A stretch of 64,000 bases of DNA. It comes from Atriophallophorus winterbourni. Its lineage: Eukaryota; Platyhelminthes; Trematoda; Plagiorchiida; Microphallidae. Positions 1 through 11,558 of the stretch are shown in pieces; within the stretch, counting starts at the first letter, position 1, and every line of letters begins with the position of its first letter. The translations under genes were made by a program, and so were the position numbers. The notes beneath the pieces are model-generated. The model was not told the DNA's origin and did no database searches. It worked only from the letters and a program-made list of their open reading frames with translations. The stretch is taken from positions 118,347 through 182,346 of the forward strand of contig JACCGJ010019688.1 of NCBI GenBank assembly GCA_013407085.1. Reading direction: 5' to 3'.

Positions 1-1140
1 CCGACGTTGAACATTTTACATTTTTGATGTTGAATGGTAAGCAGTTCCGCAAGGACCAATTATGAAGTGCTTCGAGATCTTTTTGGAGAATTTCGCAATC
101 TTCTATGGTGCGTATGCTAGTCCAGACTTTGATGTCATCCGCAAATAAAATGATTTTTCTACGTACGATTTCAGGTATATCATTCGCGTACACGAGGAAG
201 AGTATTGGCCCCAAGACTGAGCCTTGAGGTACGCCACTTGTAACTTCTACTGGGCTGGATAGTGCCCCATCAAGTCTAACCCTTATAACTCTACCAGTCA
301 AGTAATCCTTTATCCAGGCCAATAGTCTGCCGCATACCCCGAGCTGCTCCAATTTTTGTATCAGTATGCTGTGGTTAACACGATCAAAAGCTTTAGACAT
401 GTCCAAGTAACAAGCATGGATAGGGCATCCATCGTCCACGGCTCGAGTCCAATTATCAAGAGTTATGAGAAGATTGGTGAGACAGGAGTGTCTTGTCCTG
501 AATCCGTGCTGTGCGATGGAAAGAAGCTTATTTTGTTCCAAGTGTTTGATATGTTCGTCGGCCACAAGTCGTTCGAGAACTTTAGAGACCACTGGCAACA
601 ACGTGACTGGTCTGTAGTGAGACGCATCAGATCGGTTCCCTCCTTTGTATATCGGAGTGATTATTCCACATTTCCAGTCATTAGCAACCGTGCTACAACT
701 CAAGGACAGGTTGAAAAGGTCAGAGAGTGGTGAGAATAGAGCATGGGCGCATTGCTTTAGGATGAATGGTGTTATTTTATCAGCACCTGGGGATTTTTTT
801 GTATTTAACCCGCGTAGCTTTACCAGGACACTCTCGGGTTTCACAACGATTTCGTGTATTGTATTCTGCGACCTGAATGCAGGTATATCGTAGGATACGC
901 GCTCGTTAGGGTAGAACACTCTTGAGTAAAATTGAGCGAGTTCGTTAGCGGCTTCGAGAGCTGTGGATGTAGATCCAGTTGTTATAAGTAAAGCAGAAAC
1001 ACCTGGCTTAACCCTGGCCTTTCTGTTCACGATCTGGAAGAGGAGCTTCGGATTTCGTTCAATTTTATCCATCAGATTCATTTGATGATTAAAAATGTGA
1101 TTAGAACAGTAAACGAAAGCTGACAGATTACATTACGCAG
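1..1140 (-). mobile_element. CR1-like non-LTR retrotransposon, reverse transcriptase fragment
   Basis: Read on the minus strand, this translates almost without a break into a CR1/jockey-type reverse transcriptase. It starts near 1080 with a segment containing NPKLLF, continues through the fingers (KKSPGADKITPFILK), the palm motif GVPQGSVLGPILF at about 200-240, and the catalytic FADD box at about 150. The frame runs off the left edge of the window. In the last 30 bases a one-base deletion in the A tract (plus-strand T run at 21-25) shifts the frame. Upstream of about 1140 the homology stops, so the endonuclease part is absent and the copy is 5'-truncated. It is probably dead, but younger than the LINE copies at 13.8-18.3 kb because few codons are broken. 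Confidence 0.9.
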
Positions 1141-2599
1141 GGTAAAAATGACTATGTAAGAGAATCTGTCGATAAAAACTCGCGCGATTTAGTTCTATTA
1201 ATAGTTTAATGCAAGCAATGATAGAAGGAAAACTTCCAAGTAAAACAGACATGGACAAAATAAAAATACCTCATACTGTTTAGCTGGGAATGGAGCACCA
1301 CAAGAGTATATATTCGTTAATCCAAGAGCTCGGAGTGTCCCTTCATTTGAAAAGTGCTTATATTTAATCGTTTGGGCTACGGAACGTTTTTAAGGAGGTA
1401 TAAGTTCTCCTCTGACCATTTGCTAACCATTCTGGATGCGGCAGTTTAACTGTGCAAATCACAATAGTCCGATTTGCTTTTTATTTCGCGCTAGGCTGAT
1501 TCGAAATCTAAAATTCTGTGTGTAAAGTTTGAAATGCTGTTCAAGTAAGTATTGTACCCAGTTTAGTTTATAAAGTCACACTTATGTTTAGCCTTATGAT
1601 CCCTCGGTATTCATTATTGCAGTAGATCAGCTTGCACTTAACGCACTGAATTTGAGTAAAATTCTCTGTGGGTGTTCACATTTTCATTCAGAAACGATTT
1701 TGCAGAAAGTGTTGTCATTTTAATGTCACTGCAGAAGGTGGAATTTAATTTTGCGACGAACCACCAGCAGCATTTTAACATGATTTCTATCCAACAGGTT
1801 GTTTATTCTGATAAAAGTGCATGAAAATAAATAAAAATCTCCGTGGATTGTTCTCAGTTCAACTAAAGCGTGCGATCAATTGCAATCTCAGCCATTGCGT
1901 TTCTTGGCAAACATAAACATGTTATATTAAGGCTTCTTTTATTAAAGAGAAGAAATAGGGGAAATGTACTTCTCTTGGTTTTATAATATTGTTCTAATAA
2001 TCGTATAATCCGGCGAAAATTAATTTCTCTTTACCATGTGGTGATATTTTCGACACAGAAATTCCACCACCATTAGATTTCAAGCTATATCGCAAGCTGG
2101 AATAGAATATCAGTAATTCTATATGAATAATCCGAAAGTATTACAAAATTTCATTACAAAATATAGAATGATTTATAGATAGATAGAGAGATTGAGATAT
2201 AGGTAGATAGATAAATATATAGATAGATAGATGATGTTTTTGTCGAAGTTAACTGTTCAGGCTATGAATTTTGGCTGAAACTTATCAATGGTGCATAGCC
2301 TCTATTTTTATTCTTGTATTTTCTCTAGCGATTATATTGTTTATATTAGGGTTTTCATAATTTCCAACAGATTTGCAGAGAACAATTTTAATCATGCTTA
2401 CTCATTCATTCATATGATTATTCACTCGTCGCAACAAATGGTCATCCTCGGGTACTCAGTTCCACACAAATTGTACCAAACCTATATACAACGCAGATTA
2501 TACAGAGAGAAAAATCATGCGCTAAGCTTTGATGCCATCACTGTGAGACATTTACTATCTAATTGATTAAGCCAGTTCTCTTAGTCATGTATCAACCAT
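1141..2599. other. no gene recognised; probably intron of the Ig receptor gene
   Basis: AT-rich sequence without long open frames. Apart from the GATA microsatellite I see nothing I can name. It lies upstream of the first recognised receptor exon, so it is most simply an intron of that gene, but this is inferred from position only. Confidence 0.5.
2176..2234. repeat. imperfect GATA microsatellite
   Basis: Repeated AGAT/GATA units interrupted by GAGAG and ATATAG variants. Confidence 0.85.
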
Positions 2600-2679
2600 A
2601 ATACGTTATAAATTGTTGAGTTGAGGAAAACTGATCATTCTCAAATCGTGTCCTATCCTCCAAATTTATCCCCGAACAG

Positions 2680-2827
2680 ACACAGCTTCGAACGGGAAGA
2701 ATTTCTTGGTGGCGTGGTTCTCGTTTTGCATGTTGCCCACGTGATGGTAACCGATTTCGGAAAATACAATTGTACCGTCCGGAACGGTTACGGATCAGAC
2801 TGGACAATAATCGAACTGGTTAGACAA
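2680..2827 (+). CDS. KIRREL: Kirrel/Neph-like receptor, exon with the C-terminal half of the last Ig domain
   Basis: The open frame contains DFGKYNCTVRNGYGSDW followed by TIIEL. This is the F-G strand signature of an I-set Ig domain (D-x-G-x-Y-x-C with a following N-x-x-G) and resembles the membrane-proximal Ig domain of fly Kirre/Roughest and vertebrate Kirrel. A consensus donor GTAAGC follows directly at 2828, after the first base of a codon. The exon start is uncertain: AG acceptors at 2679 and 2685 follow a pyrimidine-rich stretch, and an in-frame stop at 2597 limits it upstream. The next recognised exon, 1.5 kb downstream, continues in phase into a transmembrane helix, as expected for this family. 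Exons for the earlier Ig domains must lie left of the window. Another Ig receptor family is possible, but exon order and C-terminus favour Kirrel. Confidence 0.75.
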
Positions 2828-3240
2828 GGTAAGCTTCGAACGAGTCAGCATTTTTGGTTTCGCTCAATTCACACCACACCATTCTGATGGTCAGCGATGT
2901 CATGTTCTTAACCGCTTGTAAGTATTCATGTTTTTTTTAAAAAATACGAAGTTTTCATATTTGAGATATTTTCAACAGGATTTGATGGATACGTACGGAC
3001 CAAGTATATCGTCTATTGAGCACTGAAAGTTTTTTGCAGACTTCCAGTTTATTCCTTCGAATTGCTGCGCCCAAAACGAAAAAGTCGTAATACTTTTTAA
3101 GGACGAGATAGTTTTGTGGATTATGGTTGATAGCTACTCAAAAATTCTAACAACCTCAACAGCATGACCAGTGAAATAATTGGTCTCATTAATAATATGT
3201 ACGTTTACGAGATAACTGATTACAAACTTCTATGAATTAA

Positions 3241-3400
3241 GTTGGTCGTACCAACCTTAGCCATCGCTGGCATACAAGCGCATCTTGTTTACCGTTTTTA
3301 TGCAGTTTCAACCGCATGAGAATCACGATCATTCTGTCCCTACCAGATGAGTGCAAACAACACGAAACCGATTGTTGGGTGTGTATGATAATTCTTCTCA
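3241..3400 (+). repeat. dispersed repeat family H with degenerate hammerhead-like core
   Basis: Starts with GTTGGTCGTACCAACCTTA and ...GGCATACAAGC, then the block CCAGATGAGTGC-AAACAACAC-GAAACCG at 3344-3370. The same order of blocks recurs at 63281-63430. The core resembles a hammerhead ribozyme (CTGATGA, stem II GTGC/GCAC, GAAA), but here CTGA reads CAGA and stem II has one mismatch, so it is probably inactive. Confidence 0.6.
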
Positions 3401-3954
3401 CGATAATGACTAGTTTACGACGTCAAGCCCCTGATTTAGTTTTATATCATATCCTCATTAGACCACTCTTGAACGAAGTGAGATATATCTAATCGGTCCA
3501 ATTCAGTTTTTATTTTTCTGAAAATTTCTTATAAAAATTCAAACTACACGTCATCCTGCAACAGAAAAACCTGACCGGAAAATGGATTTAAATCGTTTGC
3601 TACTATATGGATCATGCCAAGTAAAGAGTTTGTACCGCCACAGGGGTTTATTCGAAATGAATTTGTTTGGATTTAACAAATACAACCCCCAAGTCTCGAG
3701 TGATCAAGTGATTTGTTTCCTACTTTAATTGCATAGATTACTGCGCACGTTAAGGCAGTTGGCCTCGAATTGAGAACGACGTGTTGGCGTTGACGTTATA
3801 AAGTTAACATTGCAAAAATGATGAGGAATATTTACGCCTTTTCGACAAAATACTTAGAGCTCATGCAGATAATTCTTTCAAAAACTAAGCTAGAGAGAAT
3901 ATGCGCCAGGGATTTATAAAACATGCATAATACATTTCGTAAAATGATATATTT

Positions 3955-4045
3955 CTATTACACAAGTTGTTCTTGTAAGCCACTGATGGATAAAGTTAGC
4001 ACGACCAACCTATTCAATCACATCAGCCCATACACATCTAGATGG
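3955..4045 (-). repeat. family H fragment, inverted relative to the copy at 3241
   Basis: The reverse complement reads GTGATTGAATAGGTTGGTCG then ...CCATCAGTGGCTTACAAG, matching the left end of family H at 63281-63332. Together with the 3241 copy it makes a spaced inverted pair. Confidence 0.55.
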
Positions 4046-4324
4046 AGTTAAACCGATGTTCACGAACAAACTCCGTATTTGTATGAATTTCCATCATGCA
4101 CATTTTAACTTCAAAAGAACATGTAATCACTTGATTCCACCAACTAATTAGCAATACCAGTATTTTGCCATAACGACGTCTTCTATCACTTAATATTCGT
4201 TAATGCAACCAGAATAGGTGTTACGTGTTCGGTTGAATCCTTTTCCTTTCAACTGCCGATAAACATCATCTCTCTAATTATGGGAATGCTCGCGCTCGCT
4301 TTAATTGCTTACATTTGATTTCAG

Positions 4325-4461
4325 AGGATATCCCCCTACAGTTTATCGTTGGTGCAGCTGTCGCGATCGGCACGCTGGTCATTACTGGACTGATTTTCTT
4401 ATGCTTTTGTCGCCAGCGATTTTGCACGGGCAAGTACGCCAAAGGCAAGTTGGTTGGCAAC
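4325..4461 (+). CDS. KIRREL: Kirrel/Neph-like receptor, transmembrane exon
   Basis: After the acceptor TTGATTTCAG the sequence joins in phase with the previous exon (G plus AG gives Glu) and reads EDIPLQ followed by a hydrophobic helix FIVGAAVAIGTLVITGLI-FLCFC and a basic stop-transfer segment RQRFCTGKYAKGK. This is a type I single-pass membrane anchor placed just after the last Ig domain, as in Kirrel. The donor is not certain: a GTGATT at 4462 and a GTTGGC at 4453 both leave phase 0, which fits the next recognised exon at 7217. An extra small exon between them cannot be excluded. Confidence 0.75.
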
Positions 4462-4757
4462 GTGATTCTGTTTCCTGACTAATGCGTGCCCCATTAATGG
4501 AACATGATTTTCACACAGGTCATGATTAATGGGGTGCATCTCAAATGGGAGATAATTAAGATGAAAGCGGATTTTTAAATCACTGATCCAACAATAAAAA
4601 TGTTTTCAAAACAAATACGAGATGCCGGAGAACACTATTTTCTATTCTCTTTTTTCGTCTGCCATATGTGAAATAGAGCATCCATATTTGACCTGCTTGG
4701 AGTGCCTACAATTTCATATTTTGAGTGGCTTATCATAACCGGAATGTAATCGAAATT

Positions 4758-5162
4758 CTACACTAAAAGCTTAAGCGTTGAAAATTTAACAAATAACGTT
4801 ATCATCTGTCCGTTCGCCATCACTTCCGGTGGTTGGTGAAATTCATATTTTGCATTCTTGTCCATTGAGTTTTCATTGGTCCACGCGACCAGCCATAAAC
4901 GCAGCTGCACTAGAACGCTATTCAAAAGAGCAACAACACATTGCAGCACACGGGAACTAAGACTACAAGAAGAAGAATAACTGTTTAAAGTGTTCCAGAA
5001 GAACCGATACCCAAGAAACTTTGTACTACGCAACAAGTTCAACCGTACCCAAAAAAGAAACGATGATGAAAACACAGTTAGACGCGCTCTACCGTGTGTG
5101 TAGAATATATCAGAAATAGCAGCTCGGGTCCTCCGGCCATTTAGAATAGAAGTTGCGCTCAA
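4758..5162 (-). mobile_element. Penelope-like element, C-terminal fragment, inverted copy
   Basis: On the minus strand the last 45 codons (WTNENSMDKNAKYEFHQPP and following MANGQ) match the end of the plus-strand Penelope fragment at 5465-5592 (WTNENLIDKNATYEFHRPP, MANEQ). The upstream part is frameshifted. The two copies face away from a point near 5160, giving an inverted pair of the same element's 3' region. Confidence 0.65.
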
Positions 5163-5189
5163 ACCGCGTCAACATTATGCAGTCACTTA

Positions 5190-5600
5190 AACAATATGAA
5201 AGACAAAATTTCAAAAGAAGAACAATCGAAAATTGTCTACAAGATTACGTGCAGATATTGCGAGAAAATCTATATCGGACAAACCGGGCGCAAGCTAAAC
5301 ACAAGACTTCATGAACATCGGTTAGCCGTAATAAAACACGACTCAAGGTCATAGATTTCAATACATGTTGATCAATTCGGATACTAATTCGATTGGGACA
5401 ACTCGAAGATTTTAGCCAAAGAAAACCGACGAAGCGTGGTACTCAACAACGACATTAATTAACCAGCACCTCCAATTGGCTACAACCAATGGACCAATGA
5501 AAACTTGATAGACAAGAATGCAACGTATGAATTCCACCGACCACCGATAGTCATGGCGAACGAACAGACGGACCTTATAAAAACTAATGAATACCAATTA
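5190..5600 (+). mobile_element. Penelope-like element, GIY-YIG endonuclease fragment
   Basis: The plus strand reads IVYKITCRYCEKIYIGQTG then RKLNTRLHEHRLAV. This is the GIY-YIG nuclease domain of Penelope-like retroelements, preceded by the usual C-x-x-C pair, and is followed after a stop by degenerate HVDQFGYxFDWDNSKILAKE. Reverse transcriptase sequence is not present, so this is a 3' fragment with several stops. It lies in an intron of the receptor gene. Confidence 0.85.
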
Positions 5601-7216
5601 TAAGTCACTTCGAAAGACGTTTAGCTAATGATGTCATCTAGCTTGATGACAAACCGTCAAATAACAACTACACAAGCTCGGCGAACACCATATGAATAAC
5701 ATCCTCATCCTGAGCTAGGTATATTATCCTCTAACGTTATCATCATTGGCGCAGCAGCGGTTTATTGTAGCGAGTTGGTATATAGAGAGACAGGCCCGGA
5801 ATCATTGCGTCATGGGATTTCAGGTCAACACGGCAGGTGGCACACATCTGTTCACTTATCACATTTCGGTCCAAAATTAAACACGTCCCATCCGAGTTCA
5901 GCGCTAGGCGCGTTTATCCACTAATCCCACAACACAAGAGAAGCCGATTACGCTAAAGACATATATCAAAACACAAGCTCATCTTATATAAGCAAGCAAA
6001 CAATCACAGCGGTGATCATCAACGTGTCTGTCCCGGTTGTCACTTCGATTTGATTTGCCAGTCGATTTCGTGCCAACTGGAACATGTCAAGCCCTCGCCA
6101 CGCAGGGCTCGTTTGACCGACAATGACGAATTGCATATCGTTCGATTGCGGCTGGCGTTGTCCACATTCCCGAAATATGACGAGTTCGCAATTGTCGCCC
6201 TCAATCTTTTCAACGCTTCTTGTTCTTGTGTTGTGCCGTAGGGCAGGGTTCTGCGTATCATTCTAAAGCTCATGATTAGCGCTCATCGCTATGCACTACG
6301 AATTATTAACACATAATTTTCTAAAAATGTTAGCCATTCGTTTAAGAATATTCAGTCATATTTTACATGTTCCATACACGGCCCCTTTGAGGAGGGATAG
6401 CTGGCTACTGAACACGCAGGTTGATGGTATTGTTCAAAACAGATTATTCAACCTGGGGAAAATCAGGCGTTTCTTTCGGCGAAAATCATGCCAGCACCAT
6501 GAAACCACCTCCAAGCGACTGAATGCTCTTATTGTCGTGAAATTTATGGGATATATGAATAATCCCTATCAAACTTCATAGTCATATGAGAATGTTAAAT
6601 GTGTGACAATCAGGCGCCTCAGATGTAAATCTGTGAAAATTGTCAACCGGAAAAGACAAAAACCATATTTATATCATGTAATCAATCGATTCCCTATTAG
6701 TAGGTCACTTAGTTTTAGAATAACGCAGTTGCTGCTAACAAGTTAAAGAATATCCACAACTATGCATTACAATTATCATTATTTAAACAGCCTACTCACA
6801 TAGTTTTAAGTAGTTATTTAAAATTGATTGAATTTATTGTTAAAGTGCTAGTTGTCTAAACTACCAGCAATATCACCGCGAATTTGCCATCATACCGGTT
6901 ATATATGGGAAAACGAAATCATAAGCTTCTAAATGAAATTGGGCTGCCACTTATAATTTACCACGCAAGTAACCGATTGTACTTGCACGCTTGTATTTCA
7001 CAAATGCGCTTGGAGATAAATATAATTTATGTGGTGGGGTACCTAACTGAATGTTCAATTTTATGTTTGATTCGACGTTTCTAGGTGGAGAATCGTATTA
7101 GGATATGAACTTAAACGGTGTTCGTAATGTCGCCATTCTTCGTTCATGCATAGAAAAATAAAAATAGTGACGTTTACCCTGTTTATAATTTCAATTCAAT
7201 AGGCATCCGCATTCAG

Positions 7217-7414
7217 GCACATAATACACGTGAACCCGCTGGAAAAATGGGAGACTCCTTGCACACCAACTCTTTCAATAAGGAAGATTTTGCTTATGGT
7301 GGACCGGTCTGTTCTGACACTGCTCCCCGCTTGAGGTCCACAAATTCGTGGTTCACGAATCCATCACAAACGCCTGTCACCTACTTGAGATGTGGATCTG
7401 ACCTTGATGACCAG
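7217..7414 (+). CDS. KIRREL: Kirrel/Neph-like receptor, cytoplasmic exon
   Basis: Flanked by acceptor ...CATCCGCATTCAG and a consensus donor CAG/GTAATT, with phase 0 on both sides. It reads AHNTREPAGKMGD, then a Ser/Thr-rich stretch with KEDFAYGGPVCSD and TPVTYLRCGSDLDDQ. The composition is that of a receptor tail, and its place between the transmembrane exon and the PDZ-ligand exon supports this. An alternative acceptor at 7202 would add GIRIQ. The downstream recognised exon begins in phase 2 at its best acceptor, so either an intermediate exon is missing from my list or the internal AG at 11573 is used. Confidence 0.65.
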
Positions 7415-8419
7415 GTAATTATTTATACGAAATCCTTATTTCCGTCATCCGAAAAAAAATCCAAGAATGTCGAATATTCAACATCAATGGCCTCATCAAT
7501 CGAGTATCAAAACAATGTTTACTGTTGACGAGATATCCGTATTTATTACTGGAATATCATAATATTTCTTTTGCTTCACATCCTTTCATTTAATTTGATT
7601 GAAATAATTTCCATTTGAATTGTGAGCATTTCACAGGGCTTGAGTAGCTTAAAATTCACCTTTTGAACCATCTACGGTAACATAGAAAGTTATGTTTGGA
7701 AAGTAACATCGCTTACGTCCATGCTTGTCTTCCTTATTTCAGTTTACAATAACTATAATGATTGGATTACAAGGTGCTCTACTTGAAAATCCATATAAAA
7801 TTACGTTTTCACATGAAAATGATCAAGAAATGTTATCACAGAATATGAGTTATAACTAAGCGGGGAAAAGCACAAACACGTTCCTCCGAGTGTTTGATAT
7901 CTACTACTCGCATACACCTTCAAATTCGGCACGCTTGTATGTCAGCATAGGGTTGTGTGGTGCACATCCATTCATGCACATTTGGCTGCGAAAACATCTC
8001 AAAAACACCATGCGAAGATATTGGAACATTTTTATGTCTGATGGAGTAGTCTTATGCATGAAAACGAATGTTTTTAATGAATTCGTTAGCGCGGTTTGTT
8101 GGTAACGCTTTGCTTCAGACAGAAACATCTCGTGAACAAGGGTGTAAGTATGTAAAGGGATCGTCTTTAAATTGCATTCACCTAACCAATCATAAGCTGG
8201 ATAAGAATTGCACAGTCCTAGAAAAACACTGAGCTTATTTAGATAAGCGCAGTTGAGACCAATGAATGCACATCTCTACATGTTTTGTAATCCTTTAATT
8301 GTTTTAGTTCTGCGCATGTGTGATCACCGTCCGCTGACTGATTAATCCGTCGTAATTTATGGAGAATACAAATTAACGTTAATACGCTGCAGAACAGGAT
8401 AGCAAATTGTGGATTTATC

Positions 8420-8600
8420 AGTCTCATCTGCTTTGTTGACTGTATTCCTACCAGCCTTTGTTATTTTAAACACCTTAGCGTGAAGTCACTCCATATATGG
8501 TTTTATCTCTGCCTTCTCACTTCTAAGTTATCAAGATCAAAGCGATGGCCGGTGTCCAGTATGTGTTCAGCTAATGTCGAATATCTGATCAGCGATTACT
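8420..8600 (-). mobile_element. Penelope-like element fragment, end of GIY-YIG region
   Basis: The minus strand reads LAEHILDTGHRFDLDNLEV, then a frameshifted segment ending in GIQSTK. It matches the better copy at 58310-59017 (LAEHVLNTGHSVDLENIDV). The two are the same Penelope-like family, 50 kb apart. Confidence 0.7.
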
Positions 8601-11075
8601 ATTCACTGGAATTGAATGATTATTTACCGATTAGCGATTTGTGTTCGTAGTAGTGCGTTCTCTGGAAGTTTGGCAGATATATACTCCTCAGTGACGCTTG
8701 CAGTTGATTATATCTACGCAAATCGTTGAGCAACCGAGATGTGTCTTATCATTGAGATGCGTCAAAACGAATCGATGTTTACAACCTTTTTTTATTCTCT
8801 ACTCGTCTACCATCATTAATCAAGATTCTACTTATTTGTTAAACACGTCTTTCAAAATTAGTAATAGAAACTATTAGCCGCAAATATTTTCCATATTTGG
8901 TGTTGGGTATTTTCCCCTTTTTAACTAATTAATATTTTAGAGTTACCATAATCAAAAAGCCGTCGACTAAATTCTTGACAACATGGCTTTTTATACGTAG
9001 AATAGTTGTGCATATGTTCAATTTTGTAGAGCTGCAATTTCTTGACTAACCGATCCATAACACACTTTCTGTCTACAATGTGAAGATGTTACAAACAAAA
9101 CCACAAACGCTTACTCAGCTATGAGAGTATCTCATTGTTCATTTCGCATCAGGATTTGTTCCCAGAGTGCACAATTACCAAGTTGGTTTACGCAATTTCG
9201 TCTTACAATAAGAATAATCTCGAATGTTTTCCGTTTGTTCATAGTAAAATCGATTTTGTCGGTCTGAAAGTTCTAAACTGATTAATCGCCCTGTATGAGA
9301 TTTTAAATTGTGAGTTTTATTATCACTATCCTGTTCTAAAAGTTATGTTTTCGTCTCATCGTTGTTCCCCAAAGCATTCTGGCATTCACAGTCCGAATTC
9401 CAACGGTGACAAAATGAATTCTCATGACTTCCAAGTGTATTCAACTTCGTAAGTTATTTTTCCATTTTATGAAGCAAATATTAGCAGACCGCATTGTTTA
9501 ACCTAAGACAGTCATGCTGGAAACTTTCCTTTAGATTTCTATTGGATGAGATTAAATATGAACTAAAATGGGCAAGTTTTAGTCGCTAATGGGTTGTTGG
9601 CGTTTCAGAGTAACTCTCTGTACAGTATAATATGTGAGTAGCCACACAGTGACGTTCTTTTGGACGACATCTATTTCGATTGTACATATACTCCAGCAGC
9701 AAACATAAAATTCATCCTTTGATAGTGGATTTGCTATTTTATCGCTTGATACATAATTCATTAGAATGTCCAAAACTTCGTGGGAAATTCAAACCGAAAA
9801 TGAAATTCATTTGCTGTATCTCTCCGCATAGCTATACAGTCTGAAGCATCATATTGCTGATGTGTTGTACATGCGAGTTTCAATGGACTTTGAACTCATC
9901 GCATATAAACCGTGAATTTGGGCAAGATGTAAATGTTCGGGACAAATTAAATAGACTGAAGCATTGGCCAACAAATGCCATTTGCTCACCGTTCTTTGAG
10001 ACCTATGAATCTAATTTTCTACTGGATGATCAGAGACACTGCTATGAGATATTGCCATTTTAGGGTACCTGCTTCAATGTTTATTATAAAACACACAAAG
10101 GCTTGCTATTCTTAACCAACTTTGCTTGAGCAATCTTGTAGGAAACATTACGAGTTTTGTTATGCTCAGATATTTCAAAGAATCGGACATACCTCAATCG
10201 CTGTGAGTAAAGATATTTTATTCTACGTGGCAGTAACTTAGCCTTTTAAACAGATTCATCTGCCTTAAGCGTATTGAAAGGAATCTCAGATAGGAAATCC
10301 ATCTGGAAGACTGGTGCGATGGCTAAATATGTAGCCTGCTCTTTAGCACATCGTTTAAAACATTAGAATGCTCCCACTTACAAAGTACTGGAGTATAGGC
10401 TATTTTGTTTTAATGTTTGCTAGATACGTATATCAAAAACATTAGTTACGCAGTTGGACAAATTCTGAAGTCGTGTAGATTAGATCTAGTGTTTCATATT
10501 CAAACTTGTCCACATCAGCGAATCAATATTTTATTTGTCTTCAGAAAGATGTAGAAGCATAATTGTGAGAAACATATAACGTGCTGATAACTGGCAAGAC
10601 ATAACAGTAAATAATGTTGTTGTATCAATTTAAGTGTACGCGTAAACCGTTCTCTTTTGAGTTGCACGGAATTCAACATTTTTTGTTGTCAGTTAAAACA
10701 CTCGCTCTTGCTTGTACGATAGACATTTCATACACAGTGAAAATAACTTGGACTGAGTACGGTATCTCAGAGCAAGCTCAAGTACAAGCTCAAAATTTTC
10801 AGTGTTGAAGAAAAACGAGAAATCATTCACTTGCTTAGAATTCCTTCAATGGTCTGCGCTTGACCATCTTGCACAGCGATATTGGTTATAAATGTCTTGT
10901 GGTGCAAGCGTCTGTATTCCCTCAACAGAACGGAACGGTGGAACGTGAGATAGATTATTTTAGAAACACAGTGAGAGTTTAGAAATTCAGCTAATAATAA
11001 GATAAATATGTGAGAGCAATGACAAAAAATTACGTTGATTTGAATTTTTATTTTTTATAATAATATTTATAATAT

Positions 11076-11103
11076 CTGATGACGGTAAATAGCCGGATAC
11101 CGG
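11076..11103 (+). ncRNA. hammerhead-ribozyme-like motif, type with CGG/GCCG stem II
   Basis: Reads CTGATGA, then CGG-TAAATA-GCCG, then GATA, then CCGG. CTGATGA is the intact conserved core of a hammerhead; stem II is short; the second core strand has GATA instead of GAAA, so cleavage is doubtful. Minimal hammerheads of this kind are described in Penelope-like elements. A similar motif follows 226 bp downstream. Confidence 0.45.
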
Positions 11104-11301
11104 TTGAGGTGTGTAAATGCGGGGGATGTGAGCAGTACATTGGTCATCCATCTACGCCTCCAACGTTTGACGAAGAATAAATTTGTGATTCTGTGTTTGA
11201 ACATTGTGGTTCGTTGTACGAACCCTATTAAACAGTAGCTTCAAATTCTATCAGTGCTTACAAATTTTCCACTTTTACTGAATCAAATCTTTTTACCTCT
11301 A

Positions 11302-11330
11302 CATGATGACGGCATACACTCGAAAACCGG
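11302..11330 (+). ncRNA. second hammerhead-ribozyme-like motif, tandem with the previous one
   Basis: Reads ATGATGA, then CGGC-ATACA-CTCG, then AAAACCGG. Downstream similarity to the first copy continues (GGTGTGTAAATGCGGG against GGTGTGCAAGTGTGGG), so these are two degenerate units of one tandem repeat. Confidence 0.4.
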
Positions 11331-11558
11331 TTTTGGTGTGCAAGTGTGGGACTATGAGCAACACATTATCTACGAAGAGTTTCTCCGAATTTGCGTCTGA
11401 TTTCCACCTTCACGATATTAATCACGCCACTCAAAACTACATTTCAGTGACTGTTGTTTTAGTACTGTCAAAAAGATTCTCTAGGTAAACTTCCCTTTCG
11501 AACAATTCGTTTTTTGTCACGTATATCTCAACTGATTTTTGTTTGATCTACGCTATAG

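Larger units (their letters stand above)
2828..4324 (+). other. intron of the Kirrel-like gene
   Basis: Bounded by donor GTAAGC and acceptor TTGATTTCAG. Besides two oppositely oriented pieces of the dispersed hammerhead-like repeat (3241-3400 and 3955-4045) I recognise nothing in it. Confidence 0.65.
4462..7216 (+). other. intron of the Kirrel-like gene, with Penelope-like fragments
   Basis: Holds a head-to-head pair of Penelope-like 3' fragments between 4758 and 5600. The rest, about 5600-7216, has no recognised gene. Short overlapping open frames at 6040-6273 on both strands show no motif I know and may be part of the Penelope flank. Confidence 0.6.
7415..11558 (+). other. large intron of the Kirrel-like gene
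   Basis: About 4.1 kb. Contains a Penelope-like fragment near 8420-8600 and two tandem hammerhead-like motifs at 11076-11330. The remaining sequence, including short open frames at 9854-10063 and 10614-10808, shows no motif I recognise. One further small receptor exon may hide here, because the flanking exon phases do not match directly. Confidence 0.55.

Noticed and set aside
6040..6273. Overlapping open frames on both strands in the receptor intron
   Set aside because: No recognisable motif, no splice context; likely chance or Penelope flank.
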